Assembly (NCBI GenBank): GCA_963753165.1
Contig: CAVWBP010000002.1
Span: 124,001 to 188,000, forward strand
Length of the DNA stretch: 64,000 nucleotides
Source of the DNA: JAKLQR01 sp963753165
GTDB lineage: Bacteria > Nitrospirota > Thermodesulfovibrionia > Thermodesulfovibrionales > SM23-35
Reading direction: 5' to 3'
Shown here: in pieces, positions 17,927-27,547 of the stretch
Layout: each line of letters opens with the position of its first letter
Position numbering within the stretch: position 1 is the first letter of the stretch
The notes under the pieces: generated by a model
What the model was told of the DNA's origin: nothing
What the model saw: only the letters and a program-made list of their open reading frames with translations
The model's database searches: none
Position numbers and translations under genes: made by a program

Positions 17927-18004
17927 TGGCGTCCCCAACGGGATTTGAACCCGTGTTACCGCCTTGAAAGGGCGATGTCCTAGGCCAGGCTAGACGATAG
18001 GGAC
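17927..18004 (-). tRNA. tRNA-Glu (anticodon UUC)
   Basis: The minus strand folds as a cloverleaf. The acceptor arm is GTCCCTA paired with TGGGGAC and discriminator G; the D arm contains CGTCTAG; the anticodon loop is CTTTCAA (TTC); the T arm is GGGTTCAAATCCC; and CCA is encoded. It is very close to the bacterial tRNA-Glu consensus. Confidence 0.95.
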
Positions 18005-18009
18005 GCATT

Positions 18010-18085
18010 TGGTGAGCCGCGTTGGATTCGAACCAACGACCCACGCCTTAAAAGGGCGTTGCTCTACCAACTGAGCTAGCGGCCC
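18010..18085 (-). tRNA. tRNA-Lys (anticodon UUU)
   Basis: The minus strand shows acceptor GGGCCGC paired with GCGGCTC and discriminator A, D arm GCTCAGTTGGTAGAGC, anticodon loop CTTTTAA (TTT), T arm TTGGTTCGAATCCAA and an encoded CCA. It lies 5 bases upstream of tRNA-Glu on the same strand, so the two are co-transcribed. Confidence 0.96.
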
Positions 18086-18124
18086 AAACGTAATAATTAA
18101 TTTAACCTTTCAATGCTTTTCTTG

Positions 18125-20077
18125 TCAAATATCCCGAAGATGTTTTTTTGTATTCGGCAGCAGTCCCCCGGAAATGATGATCTCCTTTTCTCTTCCATTC
18201 AGATGTGAAGAGACTTCAAAGGTGTAGTCTTTGGTCATGTTGTAAATGTGGTAGGACTGACTCCCGGTCACTGTGTTCTTCAGGTCTTTCATGAGCAGCC
18301 TGTCACCCTGTTCAATCTTCTCAGCATCTTCTGCATTCATGAAGAGAAGAGGTAAAATGCCAAAGTTGATCAGGTTGGATCTGTGGATCCGTGCAAAGGA
18401 TTTTGCGATAACTGCCTGTATACCGAGGAACATCGGTGCGATCGCCGCGTGTTCCCTTGATGAACCCTGGCCGTAGTTTTCGCCTCCGATAAGAATTCCT
18501 CCCCCTGCCGATTTTGCCTCCTGTGCCCGTTTGCTGAATGTGTTATCGATATTACTGAAAACAAATTCTGAGATTGCAGGGATATTCGAGCGGTAGGGAA
18601 GCACGGCGGAACCGGCAGGCATGATATCGTCTGTCGTGATGTTGTCTCCGAGCGTCAACAGCACTTCTGCTTCGATTGCGTCCTTTAAGGGGTCTTTCAC
18701 GGATATTTCCCTGATATTCGGTCCCTTGATAACCGACACCTCGGAGGTGTCGTCTTTCGGGGGGATGATGAACGTTCTGTTTATAAGGTATTTTTTTGGT
18801 TCTTTAAAATTGCTGATGTGCAACCCTGATTCGCGGGGATCGATGATCTTCTCCTTTTATCGCGAATACCGCACATGATACCGGGCTTGCGAGATAGACA
18901 GAGGCGTCCTTTGTGCCGCTTCTGCCCTTGAAATTTCTGTTGTATGAGCGTACGGAAACCTGACCGCTGCCCGGCGCCCCGCCCATGCCGATGCACGGGC
19001 CACATGACGATTCAAGCATTCTTGCCCCGGCAGAGATCATGTCGGTGGTGAGCCCCTCTTTTGCGATCATCTCATGCACCTGCTTCGATCCTGGATTTAT
19101 CAGAAGGTTGACTCCTGTGTGCAACGGTATTGCCCTTCAGCAGCGATGCCACAGTTTTCATGGCCTGATACGAAGAATTGGTGCAGCTGCCGATACAGAC
19201 CTGATCTACTTTCATTCCCCTGAGACTTTTTACCGGTACGACATTGTCCGGGCTGTGGGGCTGTGCGATCATCGGTTCGACCATGCTGAGATCTATCTGA
19301 ATAATTTCAGCGTACCTGGCGCCCTTATCAGCCTTGAGTTCCGTCCAGTCAGCCTCTCTGCCGACAGCAGCAAGGTAGGTCTTTGTTTTTTTGTCACTCG
19401 GGAATATGGAGGTGGTAGCACCGAGTTCAGCCCCCATGTTGGTAATGGTTGCTCTCTCAGGAACATTCAGATCTTTTACGCCGGGACCGCCATATTCGAA
19501 TATCTTGCCGACCCCTCCCTTGACGGTCAGCCTTCTGCAGGATTTCGAGGATAACATCCATGGCCGTAACCCATGGCCGCTGGAGCTTTCCGGTCAGATT
19601 GATCTTTACGACCTTTGGCATGGTGATTTCAAAGGGCGAACCGGCCATGACTGTCGCGGCATCCAGACCACCGACGCCGATTGCGATCATCCCCATGCCG
19701 CCGCCCGTAGGGGTGTGGCTGTCAGTGCCGAGAGCGATCTTCCCGGGAGCAGCGAACTGCTCAAGATGGACCTGATGGCAGATGCCATTCCCCGGTCTCG
19801 AAAAATACGCGCCGTATCTCGCGGCGACGGTCTGAAGAAACAGGTGGTCGTCAGGATTCATAAAATTCTGCTGGAGCATATTGTGGTCTACATACGAGAC
19901 CGCGAGCGGTACTTTTACCCGCTCGATGCCGATTGCTTCGAACTGCAGCCAGGTCATGGTGCCGGTCGCGTCCTGCGTATATACCTGGTCGACTTTGACC
20001 CCGACCGGCGTCCCCGGTTTCAGGTCTCCATATGCTCTGTGGGCCTCAAATATTTTTTCGACAATGTTCTTTCCCAA
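18125..20077 (-). CDS. Aconitate hydratase (frameshifted in three places)
   Basis: The enzyme interconverts citrate and isocitrate with a [4Fe-4S] cluster. The pieces in order are MGKNIVEKIFEAHRAYGDLK..DVILEILQK (to about 19525), ..VKGGVGKIFEYGGPGVKDL..CIGSCTNSS..LLKGN (to about 19130), HTGVNLLINPGSKQ..ESSCGPCIGMGGAPGSGQ..KGR (to about 18830), and the swivel domain with GGENYGQGSSREHAA. Cluster Cys are in CIGSCTNS and CGPC. The total span is about 651 codons, as expected for this short bacterial aconitase type. All domains are intact, so sequence error is more likely than decay. It would feed either direction of the TCA cycle. Confidence 0.9.
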
Positions 20078-20228
20078 AGCTACCTCCGAAGGTTGAATTC
20101 AAAAGCTCTCTATAAAACTTTACCATACCCGAAAGCATGAAATACAAATTCCCGGATATCTTGAGATAACAGGAATAATCCGTTAAAATACAGCTCGCAG
20201 AGAAAAATAACAAAAAGGGAGACCTCCG

Positions 20229-21485
20229 ATGCATTTTTTCAAGTACCGTGCTGGGGAATTATTTGCGGAAGACGTGCCGGTAAAAAAGCTCGCTGAAAAA
20301 TACGGTACGCCTCTCTATATTTACAGTTATCGCACCTTGTTCAGGCACTTCAAGGCCTATGATGACGCATTCAATGCTTATCCCCATATCATCTGTTTTG
20401 CGGTGAAGGCCAACCCAAACCCGGCGGTCATCAGATTATTTGCAAAGAACGGCGGAGGCGCCGATATCGTTTCAGGCGGAGAACTGTTTGTTGCCCTTAA
20501 GGCAGGAGTCCCTGCGAAAAAGGTTGTCTACGCCGGGGTTGGGAAAACCGAGGACGAGATACGGTTTGCCCTGAAATCGAAGATCCTTATGTTCAACGTG
20601 GAGTCTGAACGAGAACTGCGGGAGATCGACAGGGTTGCGGGGAAGATGAAGACAAAGGCGCCGGTTGCGTTGCGGATTAATCCTGATATCGATCCTGAAA
20701 CACACCCTTATATCGCTACCGGGCTGAAGAAACATAAATTCGGGATACCGATCGAAGAGGCCCTTGAATATTACAGGCTTGCGTCCACACTCAGGAACAT
20801 CACTCTTGTGGGGGTTCACAAGCATATCGGGTCCCAGATAACCAAAATTTCACCTTTCGTTGATGCACTGAAAAGAGTCCTCATCCTGATTGACGACCTC
20901 AACGAACAGGGGATCAGGATACAATACCTCGATATTGGAGGCGGCCTCGGAATCCCGTACAGGGACGAAGATCCACCGGTGCCGAAAGACCTTGCGAAGA
21001 GCCTCATCCCCCTTTTGAAGGGAAGAGGGCTGACTCTGATCATGGAACCGGGCAGGTCGATCGTTGGCAACGCAGGCATTCTTGTAACGAAAGTGCTCTA
21101 TCTGAAGACAGGGGAGAAGAAGGAATTTGTCATCGTTGATGCAGGGATGAACGACCTGATCAGGCCGTCGTTTTACGACGCATATCATCACATACTTCCT
21201 GTGGCAAAGAAAAGGAGGAAGCCGGTCCTCTGTGATGTCGTCGGCCCGATCTGCGAGACAGGGGATTTCCTTGCACGGGAGAGAGAACTCCAGAAAGTAG
21301 AACAGGGGGAATATCTTGCTGTCATGAGCGCCGGCGCCTATGGTTTTTCCATGAGCTCAAACTACAACAGTCGTCCGAAGGCTGCTGAGGTAATGGTGAA
21401 CGGCAGGGAGCATGCCCTGATACGGGTACGGGAAACATACGATGACCTTACAAGCGGGAACAGAGTCCCGGTGTTTTTAAAATGA
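20229..21485 (+). CDS. lysA: Diaminopimelate decarboxylase
   Basis: This PLP enzyme makes L-lysine from meso-diaminopimelate. Lys60 (FAVKANPN) is the expected PLP lysine; HIGSQI, EPGRSIVGNAG, CDVVGPICETGD and the C-terminal GAYGFSMSSNYN are family motifs. Its 418 residues are a normal length. gggagacctccg lies before the ATG. It heads a lysine/peptidoglycan gene set with dapF and dapA on the same strand. Confidence 0.97.
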   Translation: MHFFKYRAGELFAEDVPVKKLAEKYGTPLYIYSYRTLFRHFKAYDDAFNAYPHIICFAVKANPNPAVIRLFAKNGGGADIVSGGELFVALKAGVPAKKVVYAGVGKTEDEIRFALKSKILMFNVESERELREIDRVAGKMKTKAPVALRINPDIDPETHPYIATGLKKHKFGIPIEEALEYYRLASTLRNITLVGVHKHIGSQITKISPFVDALKRVLILIDDLNEQGIRIQYLDIGGGLGIPYRDEDPPVPKDLAKSLIPLLKGRGLTLIMEPGRSIVGNAGILVTKVLYLKTGEKKEFVIVDAGMNDLIRPSFYDAYHHILPVAKKRRKPVLCDVVGPICETGDFLARERELQKVEQGEYLAVMSAGAYGFSMSSNYNSRPKAAEVMVNGREHALIRVRETYDDLTSGNRVPVFLK

Positions 21486-21517
21486 AATTGCGCAATTTGA
21501 CAGCCATTTATTCAAAG

Positions 21518-21600
21518 TGTCATTCCAGCTTGTCTGGAATCTTTCTTGGTGACTCATCAAAGGTCGATCGAAGAAGGATTCCGAACAAGTCGGAATGACA
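21518..21600. repeat. Dispersed palindromic repeat (REP-like), copy 4
   Basis: It runs from tgtcattccagcttgtctgg to gaacaagtcggaatgaca. Compensatory changes in both halves (ccag..ctgg, ccga..tcgg) keep the pairing. It lies between lysA and dapF. Confidence 0.78.
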
Positions 21601-21611
21601 GATAAAATAGC

Positions 21612-22556
21612 ATGAAAATACCGTTTACAAAGATGCATGGCCTCGGCAATGACTTCATCCTTATCAATTGTCTTGATCAGGATTTCGGGATTACCCCCCC
21701 TCAATCCCCCCCTTATCAAGGGGGGGAGATACGGGGGGGTGTTTCTGCGCCAAGCGATTTAGCAAAAAGATTGTGCGACCGGAGGTTCGGCATCGGCGCT
21801 GACCAGATCCTCCTGCTCGAAACATCGGGTGTCGCAGATTTCAGGATGAGGATCTTCAATGCGGACGGGAGCGAGGTCGAGATGTGCGGGAACGGCATCC
21901 GCTGCCTCGCAAAGTACGTATGGGACAGAAACCTTTCGCCAAAAGACATCCTCAATATAGAAACATTGGCAGGTATCATCAGACCGGAGAAGGCAGGAGA
22001 TATGGTAAAAGTAGACATGGGTGAACCGGTATTCGACCCGGAGAAAATACCGGTAGAAATACCCCCCCTTAATTCCCCCCCTGGAAAGGGGGGGAGTGGG
22101 GGGGTCACATCCGACCTTCAATCTCAACTCTCAGCGCTGGTTATCGATTATCCCCTTCAAATAGAGGATAAAGAGTTCAGGATTACCTGCGTCTCCATGG
22201 GCAATCCGCATGCAGTCATCTTTGTCGACAAGGTCGACGAGTTCCCGGTGCCGTATTACGGACCGATGATAGAGCACCATCAGATGTTTCCCAAAAGGAC
22301 GAATGTCGAATTCATAGAAGTCATCGATGCCTCTGCAGTGAAGATGCGTGTCTGGGAACGCGGCTCAGGAGAGACGATGGCATGCGGCACAGGCGCATCG
22401 GCGGCTGCGGTCGCAGCGCATTTGAAAGGCCTTACGGGAAGAAGCATTGTTGTGCACCTGCTCGGAGGAGATCTCATGCTTGAGTGGGCAGGTGATAATC
22501 GTGTGTATATGTCCGGACCTGCGGTTGAGGTATTCGAAGGTGTTTTTCGCTCCTGA
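21612..22556 (+). CDS. dapF: Diaminopimelate epimerase with two repeat-encoded insertions
   Basis: It converts LL- to meso-diaminopimelate by a two-cysteine mechanism. The catalytic cysteines are Cys92 (EMCGNGIRC) and Cys258 (MACGTGAS); MHGLGNDF and GNPHAV are present. At 314 residues it is about 35 residues longer than usual. Two Pro/Gly-rich stretches at about residues 28-46 and 151-165 (PPQSPPYQGG and PPLNSPPGKGG) account for the excess. Both are encoded by the G/C-rich palindromic repeat and keep the frame. They fall between conserved segments, so a functional enzyme is likely. Confidence 0.95.
   Translation: MKIPFTKMHGLGNDFILINCLDQDFGITPPQSPPYQGGEIRGGVSAPSDLAKRLCDRRFGIGADQILLLETSGVADFRMRIFNADGSEVEMCGNGIRCLAKYVWDRNLSPKDILNIETLAGIIRPEKAGDMVKVDMGEPVFDPEKIPVEIPPLNSPPGKGGSGGVTSDLQSQLSALVIDYPLQIEDKEFRITCVSMGNPHAVIFVDKVDEFPVPYYGPMIEHHQMFPKRTNVEFIEVIDASAVKMRVWERGSGETMACGTGASAAAVAAHLKGLTGRSIVVHLLGGDLMLEWAGDNRVYMSGPAVEVFEGVFRS
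21693..21740. repeat. G/C-rich palindromic repeat in frame in dapF, copy A
   Basis: The pattern is ccccccctcaatcccccc, then cttatcaag, then ggggggg, agatac and ggggggg. The C and G runs can pair. It encodes TPPQSPPYQGGEIRGG inside diaminopimelate epimerase. Confidence 0.8.
22061..22105. repeat. G/C-rich palindromic repeat in frame in dapF, copy B
   Basis: The pattern is accccccccttaattcccc, then ccctggaaa, then ggggggg, agt and ggggggg. It shares its order of runs with copy A and encodes PPLNSPPGKGGSGG. It is read in a frame that gives the same Pro-Pro/Gly-Gly pattern as copy A. Confidence 0.8.
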
Positions 22557-22773
22557 ACCCGCAAGTCGCCCGGTTTCAAAAAACGCTGCGCCTGGTTTTG
22601 CAAAATGAGAGGGAGCATAGCTTTGCACTTCTTTTCAGACGCAACTTCTGATAAAATGAGTAGGAACAGAAGGGATATTTGGTCTGCAGAAACAGATTTC
22701 AGAGAACAGATCATTCCATAAAGAAACCGGGAGGGGATGAAATCAGTATAAATATCCAAAAAAGGAGACGGTC

Positions 22774-23646
22774 ATGTTGAAAGGGTCAATTGTCGCAATC
22801 GTAACACCTTTTAAGAAGGGGAAGGTGGATGAAAAGGCATTCGGCGACCTCATAGAATGGCATATATCCCAGGGCACCAATGCGATAGTCCCTTGCGGCA
22901 CAACTGGCGAGGCTTCAACCCTCGATTATAAAGAACATTACAGGGTTATCGAGATTGCAGTCAAGGTCGTGAACAAGAAGATTCCGGTGATCGCAGGAAC
23001 CGGGGCAAATTCTACCGATGAGACGATCGAGATCACCGCACATGCGAAAAAATCAGGCGCTGATGCCGCTCTGCTTGTCGCGCCCTATTATAATAAGCCG
23101 ACGCAGGAAGGCCTCTACCGGCACTACAAGCTTGTCGCAGAAAAGATTGATATGCCCTTAGTCCTCTATAATGTCCCCGGAAGGACGGCGGTGAACATTC
23201 TGCCCTCCACGGTTGCGCGCCTTGCGGAGATAAAGAATATCGTCGCAATCAAAGAGGCAACAGGCGATATGAAACAGGTAAGCGAGGTAATCAGGCTCTG
23301 CGGCAATAAGATTACTGTCATATCCGGCGATGACTTCACTACCCTTACCCTTATGGCGCTCGGCGGCAAGGGTACCATCTCGGTATCTGCGAATGTGATG
23401 CCGAAAGAGGTCTCGAAGATGTGCGCGTACATGCTGAAAGGCCAGTATGACAAAGCCAGGGAGATACATTTTAAGCTTGAGCCTCTCAATGCGGCGATGT
23501 TCATCGAGACGAACCCGATCCCTGTAAAGACAGCGCTTGCCATGATGGGGAAGATACAGGAGGAATTCAGGCTCCCGCTTTGTGAAATGTCGCCTGCCAA
23601 CAAAGAGAAACTGAAGAAGGTGCTGAAAGATTACAAACTGATTTAA
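22774..23646 (+). CDS. dapA: 4-hydroxy-tetrahydrodipicolinate synthase
   Basis: This aldolase-type enzyme condenses pyruvate with aspartate semialdehyde at the entry to the diaminopimelate/lysine pathway. The Schiff-base lysine is Lys160 (NIVAIKEATGD). The proton-relay residues lie in CGTTGEAST (Thr43/44) and LYNVPGR (Tyr132). Its 290 residues are a normal length. It has an aaaaaggaga ribosome binding site and follows lysA and dapF. The downstream hairpin at 23672-23709 probably ends the transcript. Confidence 0.97.
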   Translation: MLKGSIVAIVTPFKKGKVDEKAFGDLIEWHISQGTNAIVPCGTTGEASTLDYKEHYRVIEIAVKVVNKKIPVIAGTGANSTDETIEITAHAKKSGADAALLVAPYYNKPTQEGLYRHYKLVAEKIDMPLVLYNVPGRTAVNILPSTVARLAEIKNIVAIKEATGDMKQVSEVIRLCGNKITVISGDDFTTLTLMALGGKGTISVSANVMPKEVSKMCAYMLKGQYDKAREIHFKLEPLNAAMFIETNPIPVKTALAMMGKIQEEFRLPLCEMSPANKEKLKKVLKDYKLI

Positions 23647-23671
23647 TACTCAATCGAAAACAGCATACAAT

Positions 23672-23709
23672 AAAAAGGGGAGGCCATTATGGTTGGTCTC
23701 CCCTTTTTT
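23672..23709. terminator. Bidirectional terminator between dapA and bioD
   Basis: aaaaaggggaggcc is paired with ggtctcccctttttt around a short loop. A runs on one side and T runs on the other suit both convergent genes, and the bioD stop codon lies at its right edge. Confidence 0.82.
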
Positions 23710-24412
23710 ATATATATCTCTTTATGATCTCCATGTTCAAATTTTTTACAACCGCTTTTTCAATGCTTCTCGTGTCGAATTCCCGAAGATAGGGGAAGAT
23801 GCCGATGACCGGTACCGGGCTGATCTGTTTCAGTGTCTCGGGATTCGTCTCTTCTGCAATTGTATCCTCGGGCGGGAAATGGTAATTGATGATGATCCCG
23901 GCAACGGGAAGACCTGCCTTGATTGCACAGTCAACAGTAAGCATCGTATGGTTCAGTGTGCCGAGTCCCGGTCTTGATACTACCACCACCGGCAAGCCGA
24001 ATTCTTTCGCAAGGTCGAGTACCGAATAGTCCTGCCTTATCGGGACAAGGAGTCCGCCGATACCCTCGACGACCACTGCATCATATATCCCCTGGAGTTG
24101 AGCATATGCTTTTGTTATTTTTGCGAGGTCGACCGTTGTTCCCTCAATCTGCGATGCTGTCAGGGGAGCGAGCGGTTTTTCAAAGCAGCAGGGAGAGACA
24201 AGATGGACGGATTCTTCCATATGCGCAATGGTTTTTAGAAACATCCCGTCTGACGGTACAAGGACATCGCCTTCTTTGAGACACCCGGTTTCTACCGGCT
24301 TCATCCCGCATGCCTTTATGCCGAGGAGCCTGAGGCCGAGGATCAATGCGCCGGTGATGAGAGTTTTTCCTACCCCTGTGTCTGTGCCTGTTATGAAGAA
24401 ACCCTTTGCCAA
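23708..24412 (-). CDS. bioD: Dethiobiotin synthetase
   Basis: This ATP-dependent carboxylase closes the ureido ring of dethiobiotin from 7,8-diaminononanoate. The P-loop is GTDTGVGKT (residues 8-16), followed by KPVETGC and VVEGIGGLLVPI, the family motifs. Its 234 residues are a normal length. It lies downstream of bioF on the same strand, separated by a 144-base AT-rich repeat region. bioA and bioB are not in the window. Confidence 0.95.
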   Translation of the reverse strand: MAKGFFITGTDTGVGKTLITGALILGLRLLGIKACGMKPVETGCLKEGDVLVPSDGMFLKTIAHMEESVHLVSPCCFEKPLAPLTASQIEGTTVDLAKITKAYAQLQGIYDAVVVEGIGGLLVPIRQDYSVLDLAKEFGLPVVVVSRPGLGTLNHTMLTVDCAIKAGLPVAGIIINYHFPPEDTIAEETNPETLKQISPVPVIGIFPYLREFDTRSIEKAVVKNLNMEIIKRYI

Positions 24413-24436
24413 AATACTTCCGTCCTTAAAGAATAA

Positions 24437-24551
24437 ATTCGAAATCCTGAATGCTAAATCCTAAACAAATCCGAATTTCATAATCTCAAAATTTTGGGTA
24501 TTTGAATTTTGAATTTGTTTAGAATTTCGATATTAGTATTTAGGATTTCCA
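24437..24551. repeat. AT-rich imperfect inverted repeat between bioF and bioD
   Basis: The left arm cgaaatcctgaatgctaaat..cctaaacaaatccgaat resembles the complement of the right arm (ggaaatcctaaatactaata..ttctaaacaaattcaaaat). The whole is far more AT-rich than its neighbours. It looks like a decayed MITE-like unit. Confidence 0.55.
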
Positions 24552-24556
24552 TAGCC

Positions 24557-25711
24557 CTATGCTTTTCTCAGTGCTTCAATCAGTCTCTCAATATGTTCGT
24601 CAGTATGAGCGGCAGTTACGGTCACTCTTATCCGGGGTTCTCTTACTGTCGGCGGCCGTATTGCCGGAGCGTAAATTCCGTTTTCGAAAAGGCGCCCCGA
24701 TACACGGAGGGTATTTTCGACTGTCCCTGTCATGATCGGAATAATTGGAGTGTCACTCTGCCCGGTATCATAACCGCAGGCCTGAATACCCCTGACAGTT
24801 TTCTCTCTGTTTGCCCACAGTTTTTTTAATAATGAAGAGTCATTCGCGATGATGTCAAATGAGGCAAGTGAAGCAGCAACGACACATGATGGCAGTGCAG
24901 TCGAATAGATGAAACTGCGGGCGGTGTTCTCCGCCCATTGGATGATACCTTTTGTGCCGGCGGCAAACGCTCCGAAGGAGCCCAGGGCTTTTGAAAACGT
25001 GCCCATCTGTATGATCCATGGTTCCGGTTTCAGGCTGAAGTGATTCAGTGCACCTTTTCCTGTGCCGAGGACTCCTGTACTGTGTGCTTCATCCAGATAA
25101 AGAAGAAGAGAATTATGAGAGGGAAGATTCCGGGTATAACGGCGGCACAGGTCGTGCAAGTCTCTTAATGGCGCAATCTCGCCGTCCATGCTGAATATGG
25201 TATCGGTTATGATTATGTTCTTTTGCGCCGCACTCTTTTTTATTAATTCTTCGAGATGTGAAATATCACGGTGCCTGAAAACAAAGACAGCGGCTTTGCT
25301 GAGCCTGCACCCATCAACAATGCTTGCATGATTGAGTTCGTCACTGAAGATCGCGGTATCTTCGCCTGCAAGCGCGGGGATGAGGCCGGTATTTGCCGCA
25401 TATCCTGAATTAAACACGAGCGCTGATTCGGTCTCCTTGAAGAAGGCGACCTTTCTTTCAAGTTCGCGGTGCAGGAAAGTGCCGCCGCCGAGAAGCCTTG
25501 ATGCACCCGCTCCGAACCCGAAAGAGTCAAGAGCCTGCTTTGTTCTTTCAATGAGATACGGATGGCTGGAAAGCCCGAGATAGTCGTTGGACGCAAAGTT
25601 TACGTACGGTTTATTATGAAACAGGATCACGGGCCCCTGCCGTGACTCTCTGTCCCGTAATTCCCTGAGGAGGTTGTGTTCTCTCAATATTTCGAGTTCA
25701 GCCCGAAACAT
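24557..25711 (-). CDS. bioF: 8-amino-7-oxononanoate synthase
   Basis: This PLP-dependent alpha-oxoamine synthase condenses pimeloyl thioester with L-alanine in biotin synthesis. The PLP lysine is Lys241 in MGTFSKALGSFG; LYLDEAHSTGVLG, NYLGLSSHP and the N-terminal SNDY motif support the family. Its 384 residues are typical. It lies upstream of bioD on the same strand. No BirA box could be recognised in its upstream region. Confidence 0.95.
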   Translation of the reverse strand: MFRAELEILREHNLLRELRDRESRQGPVILFHNKPYVNFASNDYLGLSSHPYLIERTKQALDSFGFGAGASRLLGGGTFLHRELERKVAFFKETESALVFNSGYAANTGLIPALAGEDTAIFSDELNHASIVDGCRLSKAAVFVFRHRDISHLEELIKKSAAQKNIIITDTIFSMDGEIAPLRDLHDLCRRYTRNLPSHNSLLLYLDEAHSTGVLGTGKGALNHFSLKPEPWIIQMGTFSKALGSFGAFAAGTKGIIQWAENTARSFIYSTALPSCVVAASLASFDIIANDSSLLKKLWANREKTVRGIQACGYDTGQSDTPIIPIMTGTVENTLRVSGRLFENGIYAPAIRPPTVREPRIRVTVTAAHTDEHIERLIEALRKA

Positions 25712-25914
25712 CAGAGATATTGTACCACATCATCCCCCTCTGATTATTGTGACTGCAATTACGGGAAGGGAAGTGCTGCATGAGGGATTTTTGATGAGAA
25801 CCGGGACAAGGAGGGGCAACGATACCTCATTCTTTCATTAATAACCCTGATAAGCCTCCCTGTTTTGTCTATTTTTTGAATTTACAGCGCTTTTTTTTTC
25901 AATCTAAAAATCTC

Positions 25915-25944
25915 TTGACAATCTTTTTTGGGCTGTGGTATGCT
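25915..25944 (+). promoter_or_regulatory. Putative sigma-70 promoter of the atp operon
   Basis: TTGACA (25915-25920) and TATGCT (25939-25944) are separated by 18 bases. They lie about 40 bases upstream of the first ATP synthase gene and downstream of a poly-T-rich region. Confidence 0.6.
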
Positions 25945-25984
25945 GGTTTCGCTTTTCTTAAACTACTAAGATGGAAGGTGAAAT

Positions 25985-26412
25985 ATGCTAGATCTTCAAC
26001 TTAGACTGGTTTATTGTCATGCTAATCAATTTTCTTGTATTTCTCTTCATTTTAAATTCCATCCTTTTGCAGCCCCTCCTCAAGATCTTCAAGGAAAGAG
26101 ATGATACGGTCAAGGGAGATCTCGATGCCGCAAAGGACATGAGCGACCAAAGCGAGAGGAAGGCATTGCAAGGCTGAACAGGGAGCTTGCTGATGCCAGG
26201 ACCAAGGCAAAGGAGATTTTTGAGGTCCTCAGGACGGAAGGGGTTCAGCAAGCAGAAAGAGGTCCTCTCAGCTGCCGAAGCAGAAGCCGTTTCCATCACT
26301 TGAGAAGGCAAGGGCGGAGATCAGGGCAGAGGCTGAAAAGGCAAGACAGGCTTTAAGGGCTGATGTTGATAAATTCTCCGACGAAATCGTAAGAAAGCTG
26401 GTGAAGGTATGA
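25985..26412 (+). CDS. ATP synthase F0 subunit b' (frameshifted)
   Basis: Pieced across four small frame changes, the translation reads MLDLQ.., FIVMLINFLVFLFILNSILLQPLLKIFKERDD, IARLNRELADARTKAKEIF, KQKEVLSAAEAEAVS and LEKARAEIRAEAEKARQALRADVDKFSDEIVRKLVKV. This is one N-terminal membrane helix followed by a long coiled coil, the b-type peripheral stalk. The span of about 142 codons and the position before a second, longer b subunit mark it as b'. One break at about 26160 is repaired by adding a G to a GG pair. Frame errors rather than decay are suspected, since the rest of the operon needs this subunit. Confidence 0.8.
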
Positions 26413-26415
26413 GAA

Positions 26416-27006
26416 ATGAATGAAGAATCAAGCAAACTGTTCCCACACTCGTTGCTTTTTGCGTGTTTACCCTCGCATACTACTGCGGTAGCATTTGCAA
26501 GCGGCGGCGGCGAAGAAGCGCCATACCCCGCTTGGAAAGATTATATGTGGAAGATTATCAATTTCGTAGTCCTCATCATTATCCTCTTGAAGTTCGGCAA
26601 AAAGCCACTCCAGAATTTTCTCCAGAAAAGGACAGAATTGATAGAAAAGACTCTCAAAGAAGCAAAAGAGGCAAAAGAGGCTGCACTCAAGGCGCTGCAG
26701 GAAGTCGAAGAGAGACTGAAGATAAAGGATGCGGAGATAGAGGCTATCGTTGCAGCGGCACAGAAGTCCGGAGAACAGGAGCGGGACAGGATCATAGAAG
26801 AGAGCGCAAGGCTGAAAGAGAAGATACTGGAACAGGCAAAGACAAATATAGAGTTTGAACTGAAACATGCAAAAGAAGTGATCAAGGCAGAGGCTGTTGA
26901 TCTGGCAATGGAACTTGCGGAGAAGAAGCTGAAGGAGAAACTGACAAAGGAAGAGCAGGAAAGACTCCTTGACGATTCTCTTGTGAAGATAGGAGGCAAA
27001 GGTTGA
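26416..27006 (+). CDS. atpF: ATP synthase F0 subunit b
   Basis: This is the peripheral stalk subunit that links F1 to the membrane. The 196-residue translation has a membrane helix (WKIINFVVLIIILLKFGKKPL, about residues 44-64). An uninterrupted charged coiled coil follows, rich in Glu, Lys and Ala, ending ..LLDDSLVKIGGKG. An N-terminal extension of about 35 residues ending AVAFASGGG resembles a signal sequence and may itself contain a frame error. Longer b subunits with a cleavable-looking leader are common beside a b' gene. The stop overlaps the TTG start of atpH. Confidence 0.9.
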   Translation: MNEESSKLFPHSLLFACLPSHTTAVAFASGGGEEAPYPAWKDYMWKIINFVVLIIILLKFGKKPLQNFLQKRTELIEKTLKEAKEAKEAALKALQEVEERLKIKDAEIEAIVAAAQKSGEQERDRIIEESARLKEKILEQAKTNIEFELKHAKEVIKAEAVDLAMELAEKKLKEKLTKEEQERLLDDSLVKIGGKG

Positions 27007-27543
27007 AACCAGTAAAAGAAGCAAACAGATATGCGAAGGCATTGCTGAGAAACGTCGGTATGGAAAACGCACCTCAGGCGCTTACCGAACTTATTTCAAT
27101 TAATGACCTGATGGTCAGGAGCAAGGAGTTCAGGAGTCTTCTCGTGAACCCGAGTTTACCACTGAGGAGAGGGCAACTGTTATCAAATCGCTCACGGAAA
27201 AGCTGAAGCTTTCGGAGAATACCGTCAAATTTGTTCTGCACATTACAGACGTAGGGGTAATAGCAGCGCTCTCGCTGATATTATCAGAATTGCTACAACC
27301 CTCTATCTCGAAAAGAAGAAGAAGGCAAAGGCGGTTGTAATGACTCCGATTGAAATCAGCAGGGATCGTGAGAACACACTGAAAGCATCTCTCAAGAAAA
27401 TGACCGACAGGGATGTGGATATGGAATATGTGATAGATCCTTCCCTTCTTGGAGGTATCCTCGTCAAGATCGGAAGCACGATGTATGATACGAGCATAAA
27501 AGGCCAGTTAAGGCTTTTAAAAGATGAGCTAATAAAGGGGTGA
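27003..27543 (+). CDS. atpH: ATP synthase F1 subunit delta (frameshifted)
   Basis: Delta (OSCP) connects the peripheral stalk to the top of the alpha3-beta3 hexamer. The N-terminal piece is KPVKEANRYAKALLRNVGMENAP..SLLVNPS, then TTEERATVIKSLTEKLKLSENTVKFVLHI, then ADIIRIATTLYLEKKKKAKAVVMTPIEIS and the family C-terminus DPSLLGGILVKIGSTMYDTSIKGQL. Frame changes lie at about 27152 and 27270. The span of about 180 codons is normal. It starts at TTG overlapping the atpF stop. Confidence 0.88.
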
Positions 27544-27547
27544 AATT

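Noticed and set aside
26467..27072. Long open frame on the minus strand opposite atpF (201 codons).
   Set aside because: It is Cys/Leu/Phe-rich antisense of a Lys/Glu coiled coil, has no family features and mirrors a clear gene.
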